From Trichodelitschia bisporula (Eukaryota > Ascomycota > Dothideomycetes > Phaeotrichales > Phaeotrichaceae), in assembly GCA_010356995.1 (NCBI GenBank), contig ML996688.1, forward strand, positions 1,586,579 to 1,650,578: a stretch of DNA of 64,000 nt, in the 5' to 3' direction. The notes under the pieces are model-generated. The model did not search any database and was not told where the DNA came from. It saw only the letters and a list, made by a program, of their open reading frames with translations. How positions within the stretch are numbered: position 1 is the first letter of the stretch; each line of letters begins with the position of its first letter. Positions 22,698 through 32,275 of this stretch are shown one piece after another. A program made the translations under genes and the position numbers.

Positions 22698-23251
22698 CGT
22701 GTGTGCGTGAGATCGTCAGATGGCAGGCGTGAGAGAACGTAAGTTGAAGAGGTCGCGATAAAGGGGGCGCAATCTCCCAGTGTTGTACGCCGCTGGTGAA
22801 CACTTGGCGCAAAGAGTGGTGACCAGTGAGGTAGGTGAGATTGCCAGAACGGGTGAAAGCAGCAGGAGAACAAGACGGGATTGGAAAGAGAATGCAAAGT
22901 GCGTGATGTTGAAGGAAGAGGTAGAGGCAAATCTCGCAAGGTATGTAAGAAAGTGGAAGTAGACCCTGAAGAGGAGGCGTTCGTGGATGCGATTAGAAGT
23001 GGATTCGTTTTCCCTTGGAGAGGGACGCCAAAGTCCGTTCCGCCGCCAAACGGCGCTCGTCAGCCACCTTCAGCCCCTATTCTTGGCCGTGGCGCTGCGC
23101 CATCATGCGCGATAGCCACACCCTTGCCGCTCAGATGTAGCGCGCCGGGCATAAACACTGACGACAGCCATAGTTTTGAACGCGCGTCCATTTCAGCCCA
23201 CCACGTTATTTCACCCGGCTCGCCGGAAAGGACATTCTCCCACCGTCAGCC
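22698..23251. promoter_or_regulatory. Shared divergent promoter of the GDP-mannose transporter and WDR70 homologue
   Basis: The 554 bases between the two ATGs must contain both promoters. No clear TATA box is seen on either side, as expected for housekeeping genes. No other reading frame has family support. Confidence 0.55.
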
Positions 23252-25000
23252 ATGGATCGCGACGAAGATGCAGCTTTGCGCAATTTCCTAGGTACCTCCT
23301 CATTCGGAAAGGCATCCAGGGAGGCCAACATTCAGGCGCAGATCGATCTCAGCAAGCGCAAGACCGCACCGGAACCCAAAAAGGTCACACAGGGCAGCAA
23401 ACATGAAGTAGAGGAGGAAGAGGACGAAGAAGAGGAAGAAGAAGAAGACGATGATGATGATGATGATGATGATGACGACGATGAGGATGAATTCCCCGTC
23501 TCGCACGAGCTTGTGCTCAAGACTCACGAAAAGGCCGTTACAACAGTCACGATAGATCCCTCGGGTGCACGACTGGTTACAGGCTCTCTGGACTGTACAT
23601 TTAAGCTCCACGACTTTGCCTCAATGACGCCGACAACATTACGAGCCTTCAAATCCGTCGATCCCGCAGCTACCAAAACCTCCGCTACTGTCGAAGCCCA
23701 CCCCGTCTACCAAGCCATATTCAATCCCATCTCCCCAAGTCAGATCATCGTCATTATGGCCTTGCCGCAAGCCAAGATATTTACTCGTGATGGCGAGCAG
23801 CAGATAGAATTCATAAAAGGCGACATGTACTTGCGGGACTTGAACAACACCAAGGGCCACGTTTCTGAGATTACATCCGGGGCATGGCACCCAACGAACA
23901 GGGGGCTCTGTGTAACAGCAGGCACGGACAGCACGCTGAGAATATGGGATGTTGCGCAAAAGCGCGGCCAGAAGGACGTTATCGTATTCAAGTCCCGGGC
24001 AGCAGGTTCCGCTGGTAGGACGCGTATGACCTCGGTCGCTTGGGGAGCATCTCCTGAAGGGAACTCGAGTGTGCTCGTGGCCGCGGCCTTGGATGGCAGT
24101 CTTGTCATGTACAATGGCGATGGTCCATACCACCGCCCTATGGGAGAGGTACGGGACGCCCACGCGAAGGAGACATGGACCAGCAGCATTGCACTGAGTG
24201 GCGATAGCAGGCTCCTAGCCTCCCGTGGCGGCGACGACACGGTTAAGCTGTGGGATTTGCGCAAGTTCAAACACCCTGTCTCGACTGCGAACTATGCGTC
24301 GATCTCATCACAGTTTCCAACCGCTAACATACAATTCTCACCCACGTCTGCAAACATCATCATGGGAACTGAGACGGGCCATCTCAACATACTCAATCCA
24401 GCCACTCTCAAACCAGAACTCTCCACGCCAATCACGCCCGGCTCGCCAATAATCACGGTCCTCTGGCACGAAAAGATGAACCAAATCGTCACCGGTTCCG
24501 CCAACGGTGAAGTCCACGTTCTCTACAACCCCGACCTATCGACCGGCGGCGCGAAAACAGTCATGTCCAAGGCGCCGAAGCGGCGACACATCGACGACGA
24601 CCCGAATCTGACGATGGATCTCTCCCAAGGCATTTCGGGCGACAGCATCGTAACGCCCGGTGGCATCCTCCCGAGCGCAAGCCAAGCAGCCATGACCTTC
24701 GCTCAGCGCCATCCAACGGTCGGTCTCACGGCATCGGGCAAGTCGCGCGACCCGCGGCGCCCGCACATGCCAGCCACGACACCATTTGCGAAGAGCCAGC
24801 CTGATGCGAAGCACATCCGCGAGAGCATTCCGCTCAGCTCGATGCGCGATGAAGATCCGCGGGAGGCGCTGCTCAAGTATGCGGATAAGGCGGAGAAGGA
24901 TCCGATGTTTACGCGGGCGTGGAAGGAGACGCAGCCTAAGACGATCTATGCGGAGATTAGCGATGATGAGGAACCAGAAAAGAAGAAGGCGAGGCGTTGA
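23252..25000 (+). CDS. WD40-repeat protein, WDR70 homologue
   Basis: Single-exon gene for 582 residues. WDR70 proteins are nuclear WD40 factors tied to CRL4-type ubiquitin ligase and chromatin at DNA breaks in animals and fission yeast. After a short N-terminus (FLGTSSFGKASREANIQAQI) comes an acidic run of Glu then Asp (residues about 52-78, encoded by a GAA/GAT/GAC microsatellite), then the FPVSHELVL lead-in and WD repeats: VTIDPSGARLVTGSLDCTFKLHDF, the FIKGDMYLRDLNNTKGH block diagnostic of the family, WHPTNRGLCVTAGTDSTLRIWDV, LLASRGGDDTVKLWDL, and more to about residue 430. The C-terminal 150 residues are basic and unstructured. The family call rests on the NTKGH block and repeat order. Confidence 0.9.
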   Translation: MDRDEDAALRNFLGTSSFGKASREANIQAQIDLSKRKTAPEPKKVTQGSKHEVEEEEDEEEEEEEDDDDDDDDDDDDEDEFPVSHELVLKTHEKAVTTVTIDPSGARLVTGSLDCTFKLHDFASMTPTTLRAFKSVDPAATKTSATVEAHPVYQAIFNPISPSQIIVIMALPQAKIFTRDGEQQIEFIKGDMYLRDLNNTKGHVSEITSGAWHPTNRGLCVTAGTDSTLRIWDVAQKRGQKDVIVFKSRAAGSAGRTRMTSVAWGASPEGNSSVLVAAALDGSLVMYNGDGPYHRPMGEVRDAHAKETWTSSIALSGDSRLLASRGGDDTVKLWDLRKFKHPVSTANYASISSQFPTANIQFSPTSANIIMGTETGHLNILNPATLKPELSTPITPGSPIITVLWHEKMNQIVTGSANGEVHVLYNPDLSTGGAKTVMSKAPKRRHIDDDPNLTMDLSQGISGDSIVTPGGILPSASQAAMTFAQRHPTVGLTASGKSRDPRRPHMPATTPFAKSQPDAKHIRESIPLSSMRDEDPREALLKYADKAEKDPMFTRAWKETQPKTIYAEISDDEEPEKKKARR

Positions 25001-25583
25001 ATCGAGACAAAAGTGGTGCGCATTGGACTCTCTTCTGGCTTTGATGTTTTCAAGATACCCGTCGTTGAGAAAGGTCGATTAATGAGGCTAGAGCCCTTGG
25101 CCTGTTGTACAAGCCCTTTGTGTTCGGACACCGTGTGGTGGCATGAAATTACGGCCTTGCAATCTAGAGCCATAGGGCGTTGGCTGGTGCAGTACCAGTG
25201 CGGCTTCCACGGCTATTCTCGCAATTCGGGGGCGATCGACAGAGCGGGGATGTGGGTTTGAGATGTCGGATGTGGCCAATATCTCGTGAGGGTCGATATG
25301 GCTGTATGAAGAAGACAGACTCCCCTGTCACGCCATACACTCTATGCAATAACCATCTCATCCCATAAGCCCCTGCTGATAGCTGCAGTAGTACTCAAAT
25401 CTGACATATTTCTCCGCAAAAGGCGAGGTACATGCACAACTTTGCATGGACGTCGATCACCACGGGACAGATCTCCGAGACCCGTGTTTAGCTGAATACT
25501 ACCATACATAACGCGGTGCTGTCGCATATTATGATGCTTGACCTTTCCCCGCCTTCTTACTTTGATTCCTCCGTTCGAGTGCT
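25001..25583. other. Intergenic between WDR70 homologue and MFS gene
   Basis: 3' region of the WDR70 gene and promoter of the MFS gene. No gene or repeat recognised. Confidence 0.5.
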
Positions 25584-27375
25584 ATGGCCGACTCCAAGGT
25601 CGCCGCGCTGCCAGAGCACTTGGAGAGCTCGGTGAAAGCCAACGACATCAACGATGAGCAAAAGCGACTCATGACCCGGCGCATTCTCCTAAAGCTAGAC
25701 ACGCAGTACGTCCCAATTACCCAACTCAACCAGCCAGACGCCTAACCCCCCAGCGTCCTCCCCGTCCTCGCCCTCATGTTCCTATGCTCCTTCCTCGACC
25801 GCACCAACGTCGGCAACGCCAAAATCCTCGGCCTAGAAAAGGACATCCACATCACCAATCGGCAGTACGACCAAGGTCTCGCCGTCTTCTACGCGACGTA
25901 CATCGCAAGGTACGCTTACCCTTCATGAGCGCAAGGCTGGCGCCCAGCTTACCCGCCTAGCGAATTGCCCAGTAATCTTGTGCTGAAAAGGGTCTCGCCG
26001 AGAATATGGCTGCCCTTTTTGACTTTCGCCTGGGGCGTCATAGCGATGTGTCTGGGGTTCATTCGGGATTTCGCTAGCTTTATGGCTGTGCGGGCGCTGT
26101 TGGGGTTTGCGGAGGGTGGGCTGCTCCCGGGCATGGTGCGTATCATCACTTCCGCCTTTCCTGTCTCATGCAAGGCAGGTGCTTTATCTCTCCGGGATGT
26201 ACACGCGGGGCGAGATGGCCCTGCGCATCGGCCTGTTTTACACGGCGGCCTCGCTTTCCGGGGCTTTTGGGGGACTGCTGGCGCGCGGGTTGTCGGCTAT
26301 TGGGCCTAGGGGGGGACTCGAGGGGTGGCGGTGGATATTCATTATTGAAGGTCTGATCACCGTTGTCTGCGCTCTGGTAGCGTACATCTTCCTCCCAGGG
26401 AGTCTGGAAACGGCTGCCTTTCTGAGCGTTGATGAGCGCGTATACGCGGCGCGGAGATTGGCTGGGGACGTTCCTGCAGGCCATGAGGACCGATTCAGCG
26501 CAAACACGGAGCGCGATGAACGATTCCAGTGGTCAGAGGTGCGGCGGGGCATCTTCAACGTACAGGTCTGGCTGACAGCAACTGCGTACTTCGCCATTCT
26601 CTCAGGACTGTACTCCTTCGGTCTTTTCGTGGGTCTCCACATGATACACGAAGCCACAGCTGACCCTCTAGCTTCCCACCATCATCAATGCTCTTCACAT
26701 TACCTCCGGGCCTAACGAGACGCAGCTCTGGAGCGTGATCCCGTACGCCGTAGCCACTCCCGTAACCGGTTCGTCCCCCCCACCCATAACAACCCCGCGC
26801 TAAGCCTCAGTCTTCATCGCACTCCTCTCCGACCGCCTGCGCCTCCGCGGCGTGATCATGCTCTTCACCCTCCCCGTCGCCATCATCGGCTACGCCGTGA
26901 TTGCCAACGTCTCGAACCCACGGGTCAAGTTCGGGATGACCTGTCTCATGGCCACGGGGCTGTACAGCAGCGTGCCGTGCATCCTGGGGTGGAACTCGAA
27001 TAACTCGGCTGGGCATTATAAGCGGGCGACGACGTCGGCGCTTCAACTTGCTGTGGCGAATTGCGGGGGGTTTGTTGCTAGTGAGTGCAGTTGGTGGCTT
27101 TAATGAGGATGAAACTGATGGCGCAGCGTTTATTTACCCGTCGAAGCAGGGCCCGAGATATCACCAGGGACATACTGATGTGCTGGGATTGCTGGTTTAT
27201 GCGTGGTTTGCGTAAGTCGGCTCCCTATGTTTGGTTCATGTCCACTGATGGAAGCAGCATCCTGCTTAATGTCTTTTACTGTAGGAAGATCAACAGGGAT
27301 AAGGCAAAGGGGAAGTATGATGCCTATGAAGGAAGCGGGGATGATCGAGATCCCAAGTTCAAAATGATACTATGA
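25584..27375 (+). CDS. MFS transporter, anion:cation symporter family (allantoate/nicotinate permease type)
   Basis: Plasma-membrane proton-coupled carrier of small organic anions such as vitamins or allantoate. Eight exons: 25584-25705, 25754-25909, 25961-26135, 26179-26628, 26672-26768, 26811-27080, 27127-27211 and 27258-27375, with seven introns of 42-51 bases, giving 490 residues. Twelve helices are expected. Family marks: LMFLCSFLDRTNVGNAKILGLE in helix 1, YIASELPSNLVLKRVSPRIWLP, ALLGFAEGGLLPGMVLYLSGMYTRGEMALRIG (the hallmark region of the Dal5/Tna1 group), GWRWIFIIEGLITVV, and the C-half LPTIINALHI. The C-terminus is DDRDPKFKMIL. All exon joins keep frame and restore these blocks. The substrate cannot be told from sequence. 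Intron 5 uses the weak donor GTTCGT. Confidence 0.9.
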
Positions 27376-28074
27376 GCATGTTTAGAAAAGGGCTGGCTGC
27401 TGCTCAGTGTGCTCAGTAATTAGGGAATACTTATTCTGAAGTGTCTAAGATAACTTCCCGGGTCGTTGGAGAGCATTCGCGGAAGCCGGATATGCAAGCG
27501 GTGCTTCGGAGAGGTTTCCGGTCAAAAGACATCGTGGGGCTGTGCGATGTACATCGCCTCGATGCTATTGATTCTTGCAAATCAAAGGGCCTCCAGAAGA
27601 GGAGCGAAATATCTCGAGATGTGCAGAAGGGTTATCACATGCTGGTTGTACAGCACTGTTGTTTGTTGTGTTTATCCGTTACTCCGATCCTCCAGAATCC
27701 TCCTGAATGACATCAGATTGGTTGATGTCGCTGCCCGCCCATTGTTGGCTGCAGGAAGAGGGCGGCCGAAGCTCGGGCCAATCAAATATGCGGACGGCAG
27801 TCCGGCTTTGAGATGCCATCATGCACGCTTGAGGTGTCAACCTGCGTCGCAACTCATACTTGACAACATTCACACCACGCGTCCGACTATCGTCCTCCAC
27901 CGCATCGTCGGTGTCTGCCTCCCCATACATGGCAGCCTACCGAACCTCTGACTAGGTGCGTTGCGCGTACCCCGGACTGCGCCTCGCATCCTGCGCTTTC
28001 TCCATACTTAAGGCCTGGCTAACGTTGATGACGCGGTAGACCACGACCCAACGGTTCCTCGTGGCACCGCGGCT
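27376..28074. other. Intergenic between MFS gene and NIPA-type gene
   Basis: Downstream region of the MFS gene and promoter of the next. One reading frame of 160 codons spans much of it, but it has no family motif and is judged fortuitous. Confidence 0.5.
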
Positions 28075-30266
28075 ATGAGAGTTCCCGTGAATTCCAATGC
28101 CGCCGCCGGCCCCTCTTTCTTTGCGCAAACATTGATCTTCGTCGGGAATCTTATTCCGGATAGAAACGACACTGCGCGCTGGGACTCCTTGATCGGGATC
28201 ACCACGGCCATCTGCGGCAATATCCTCATTTCCATCGCTCTGAACACCCAGCGCTATGCACATATAAAGCTCAACCAGCAGCTGGAGGAGGAACAGCGGA
28301 ACCTGAAGCGTGCGCGGAGGCGGGTCGCCAGCGATGGGCAGGGCACCCGGAATGTAGATCGACACAAGGAGAGACGGCGCGACGAGCCACACGCGCGGAA
28401 TGGGCATGCATTTGGCGAAGGCGATGGTGAAGAGGAGGCCGGAGAGTCGGAGCCTTTGCTCGCCTCTAGGGATTCCGAGGACTACGGTGAACCTGACAGT
28501 CCCGTACGCGATGTCGAAGCGCAGCCGGAAGTCCTGCGGCGCAAGTCGTACCTGAAGTCTCCATATTGGTGGGCCGGTATCATTCTGATGACGGTTGGAG
28601 AAGCTGGAAACTTTCTGGCATACGGTTTCGCACCCGCGTCCATCGTGTCGCCCCTTGGGGTGGTCGCATTGATCTCGAACTGCGTCATCGCGCCCTTTTT
28701 TCTGAAGGAGAAATTCCGCAAACGAGACTTTTTTGGGGTGCTGGTGTCGGTGGCTGGAGCTGTCACGGTTGTTCTCAGCGCAAAGGATAGCAACCCGAAG
28801 CTTGGACCTGACGAAATCTGGGACCTTATCGCCCGGTGGGAGTTTGAGACATATCTTGGCATCACAGTCGCCGTTATCATTGCTTTGATGTTCGCCAGCA
28901 CGAACTATGGCCGGAAGTCTATCTTTATTGATCTTGGCCTGGTCGGCCTCTTTGGTAAGTTGGCTATTCCTGCAGTGTAGCCTTGACTGACCATATAGGT
29001 GGATATACGGCGCTGTCAACGAAGGGTGTTGCCTCGATGCTATCCTACACTCTTTTCCGGGCCTTGACCTTCCCGATCACCTATCTTCTTATTCTGGTTC
29101 TCCTCTTCACTGCCGTCATGCAGATCAAGTACATCAACAGGGCTCTCAAACGGTTCGATGCCACGCAAGTGATCCCGACTCAGTTCGTCATGTTCACCTT
29201 GTCCGTCATCCTTGGGAGTGCCATTTTGTACCGGGATTTTGAAAGGGAATCTAGCGGAGACGCCGGAAAGTTTATTGGCGGCTGCGCCATGACATTTCTC
29301 GGTGTGTACTTCATCACGAGCGGGCGACACTCCGATCCGGAAGAGGAGGACGAGCCATATGACGTTGAAGGAGACGAAGCCATCGGACTGGTTCGTGGAA
29401 GCCTCGATCGAGACGCCGAGAATGCCCCTGATTCTGGACATAGGACCTCGCTCGGCAATGGGGAACAGTCAGCGGCTAGGGTGCACGACTCCTACCGCGA
29501 TGACGACGAGTCGACAATCTCACCCCCAGAATCCCCAACCTTTCATGCAGCGCAACCTCCACGGGTATCTCCCATGAGTGTGCCAGAAGAAGACCCATTC
29601 GACGACCCCCACACCCCCTCCGAGCCCGTCTCCGCAACACCCTCCTCCCTCGTCAACAACCCCTGGATCGAACCCGAAGACTACACCAGCCGCGCCCGCC
29701 AAACCCTCTCCTCCATGCTCCAACCACTCACCAAAACCCTCCCCTCCGCCGAACACGAGCCCCTCCCCAACACTCTAAGCAAAACGAACTCCACCCCCAC
29801 TCTCCCCACCGAACGTCCCTCCACGCCCCCCAACCGCGCCTCTCTCGATCTGACCAACACACCGCATAACATCCACGAGCATCCCAACTTTTCGCACCAG
29901 TCTATCGCGGCTATATTCACCGGTCCTCTGACATCCCCGCTGTCGTCGCCCCTTACCGCTGTTGTGGCCGACTCGCTCCGGCGTGGCGTCGATATTGCGA
30001 CGTTCAAGCCGCGCCGGAGTCGGGCAAGAGGTCATGCCGCGCCGCATACGGCAGGGAGTCGGTTAAGGCCCCGTGGGAACTCAGAGAGTACGGTGACTAC
30101 GCCACCGCGCGGGAGCGAGAATACTGCCCCTGCGGTAGAAGCAAGCCGTAGACGAAGTCTAAGTGTCACATTCAACGATTTGTTCCGAAGGAAGGGGAAG
30201 AAGCCTGATCAGCGGCCACCTGGCGCGGGAGAACCGGCTGAGGAAGGCGCTGGCGAGGCGGCATGA
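28075..30266 (+). CDS. NIPA-type magnesium transporter (DUF803 family)
   Basis: Membrane protein related to NIPA Mg2+ transporters in the drug/metabolite transporter superfamily. Exons 28075-28954 and 28999-30266 with a 44-base intron give 715 residues. Helix 1 region: DSLIGITTAICGNILISIALNTQRYAH. A charged cytosolic loop of about 110 residues follows, then YWWAGIILMTVGEAGNFLAYGFAPASIVSPLGVVALISN, the core NIPA signature, and further helices to KFIGGCAMTFLGVYFITSGR. The last 320 residues are a Ser/Thr/Pro-rich soluble tail ending in basic segments (RRRSLSVTFNDLFRRKGKK). The long loop and tail are usual in filamentous fungi. Splicing at LVGLFG|GYTALSTKGV restores the conserved helix; the intron contains several alternative AGs. 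Confidence 0.9.
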
Positions 30267-30697
30267 AGGGCAAATATGCATATTCCTTCTTTATTTTGAG
30301 CATTTTCGGCGTTTGCTCGTTTCTCACTTTGGCGGTTCCTCGTTGCACTAGAGAGCTTGGTGGCCGGCCTGAAGCATTCGTGTTGAAATTTTTTTTCTTT
30401 GCTTCGTATATTGCTCTTCGATTGTGTTTGCGATCTGTGATACCCTCTCTTTCTAGGCTTTAGATAGATCGTCTTGTGTGCTGCGAGACCGTGGACGGAG
30501 GTTAGTGTTGTGGATAGCTATTGTAATGGATGGCCTAGGGGGTGAGACCCATTCGGCTATCGTTGTGCAATCCACGTCAACGGTGCACACATCCCCATAT
30601 CTCGGCTATCTTCCAGCAAAGCGGAGCGAATGTCACCCGGTAATGACAACTCCGGGGACCAAATTGGCACATGACGCAAGCGAGCACGTAACCCAGC
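30267..30697. other. Intergenic before the 5S gene
   Basis: 3' region of the NIPA-type gene with T-rich stretches. Nothing else seen. Confidence 0.5.
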
Positions 30698-30815
30698 ACA
30701 TACGGCCACAGGTCGAAGAGAACACCAGTCCCCGTCTGCTCACTGAAGTTAAGCTTCGAACCGGTTGACTAGTAGTTGCGTGGGTGACCAGCAGCGAATC
30801 CCAACTGCTGTATGT
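30698..30815 (+). rRNA. 5S ribosomal RNA
   Basis: About 118 bases that match the fungal 5S layout. The ends ACATACGGC and GCTGTATGT pair as helix I. GGTCGAAG pairs with CTTCGAACC (one bulged A) as helix II. The segment TAGTAGTTGCGTGGGTGACC and GCGAATCCCAACTG carry the conserved helix IV/V core (canonical form TAGTAGTTGGGTGGGTGACCACCAGCGAATCCC). A TTTTT run follows directly and would stop Pol III. The internal control region lies in the middle of the gene. Several stem positions differ from the common ascomycete sequence, but their partners have changed with them, so the gene looks functional. Isolated 5S genes scattered among protein genes are normal for Pezizomycotina. Confidence 0.9.
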
Positions 30816-30819
30816 TTTT
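30815..30819 (+). terminator. Pol III terminator of the 5S gene
   Basis: A run of five T follows the helix I 3' strand of the 5S gene, the standard RNA polymerase III stop. Confidence 0.75.
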
Positions 30820-31247
30820 GCCTTGTCCTTTTTTGCTGGTTGTGGATGTGGATGGGAGGGGTGAAAAGGGAAGGCTGCTGGGGGAAGGCTCGACCGGGCG
30901 TTGCTCCGATCCTCAACCAAGCCGGCCGGCTTATGTACCACATGGCACTTGGCCTGTGGGAGAAGTTAGCTAGTTGAGAACTGGACGCCTGGTAGCCAAA
31001 TTTTCTTTTGGTTGGAGGCTCTGCAGAATATAACCGATGCTGGCTATTCCGACAACAGGTTGGGACCTCTCAGGTGGTGCGGACTGCTTAAATACGGAAC
31101 AGGAGTGTTGCTATTAACTAGAGACCATGAAGGGTTTCGTACGAGACTCGTTCTATGCTCGTGGGGGTATTGTGAAGGACTAAGGACAAAGTGATTGCTC
31201 CGACAACACCGAACAACGCCTAAAGCAATGATGTATGCTTATGATGC
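30820..31247. other. Intergenic after the 5S gene
   Basis: Short region before the 3' end of the minus-strand unknown gene. Nothing recognised. Confidence 0.45.
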
Positions 31248-31849
31248 TCAGCCTTGTGACGGCGGCTTCGGCTCCTCCCGCCCAAACATCCATGCGTCCT
31301 TCTCCATGGAGCGGAACATGCGATCGCGACTCGACCTCAGCGCCGCAATGTACTCTATCCGCGTAAGCCCAGCTCAAGATTCAGTACGAACGAGGGAATG
31401 CACACATACCCTCCATCCCTTCCGGCGGCAAATCGTCCACCTGAATCAACTCACGAAACATAGTAATCGACTGATCCTCTGCCTCTGCCCCACATCAGCC
31501 CTATTCAAATCTCTCAGCCATACTCGGGGTAGCAGCACATACTCTCCTCTTCATCCTCCGGCTCCCCTATCAGTGGCTCCACTTTCGGCATATCAACGCG
31601 CCAATTCCCCTTATCGTCCCGCTCCGCCGGCTCCTCCTCCGGAGACAGCTTCTTCTTGACAGGTGCCGTGCCTGTCGCGGGTGCCGCGGCCGTCCGCGAT
31701 TTGCGCGTGCTGGTGCTGGATACGGGCGGCGCCATGGGTCGCCGCAGGTTGGTACTGAAGAGTGTGCGCCGGATTGAGGTTGAGGTGGTGGTTGTGGTGT
31801 TTGAGGGGGCGGCGCGGGTGCGGGAGGGAGCGGCGGTGGAGGGCGGCAT
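31248..31849 (-). CDS. Small protein of unknown function, three exons
   Basis: Exons 31849-31543, 31484-31410 and 31354-31248 (introns 58 and 55 bases) give 162 residues. I do not recognise the family. The first 70 residues are Ser/Thr/Arg/Pro-rich and disordered, with basic patches (RRTLFSTNLRRP, STRKSRT). The remainder looks constrained: PAERDDKGNWRVDMPKVEPL, then an acidic EPEDEEE, and after splicing DQSITMFRELIQVDDLP, PEGMEEYIAALRSSRDRMFRSM and a KDAWMFGREEPKPPSQG tail. This part would form two helices. Three well-formed splice junctions that keep a continuous charged-helical reading support a real gene. It is divergent from rai1 with 426 bases between. The composition is that of a small nuclear or complex-subunit protein, but no function should be assumed. 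Confidence 0.7.
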
Positions 31850-32275
31850 GCTGGGTGCCTTGCTTGGGGGGTGTTTTATGCGGGCGCGGGGAGGCGAGAT
31901 GATGCGCGTGGCGATCGGAGGTGGTACAGAATGGGTAGGGAAAGCGCGGTTGGAGGGCAGGGCTGGAGGGAGATGGGATTAAAGGAGGTAAAGGGAATAT
32001 AGCAGGTGGGTATGCGAGTGGATGGGTTCAAACTATGCTGCACCATGGGGTGGAGAAACGGGTGAGAGTTACGTTGGTGTTTGTTGTTCGTGTGCGGTTG
32101 GAATTGGGTTTCCACGCGGCGACCGTTGTTGCGGGGCGGCGCGCGGTTAGAGGTTCGGACTGGGGTCCGATCTTGGGCTTGCGGACGACGACGCGCGGGG
32201 CGTGACTGCACTTCCTCTTGCGAACACGCCATAGGCAAGGCTTTGATGCTGAGGGGCTACGCGAAGGCCGTCAAA
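31850..32275. promoter_or_regulatory. Divergent promoter region of the small unknown gene and rai1
   Basis: 426 bases between two opposite start codons. No TATA box stands out. A reading frame reaching into it from the left is GC-driven and unsupported. Confidence 0.5.

Noticed and set aside
27466-27951. 161-codon frame after the MFS gene
   Set aside because: No family motif, cysteine-rich scattered composition, and no splice or promoter support.
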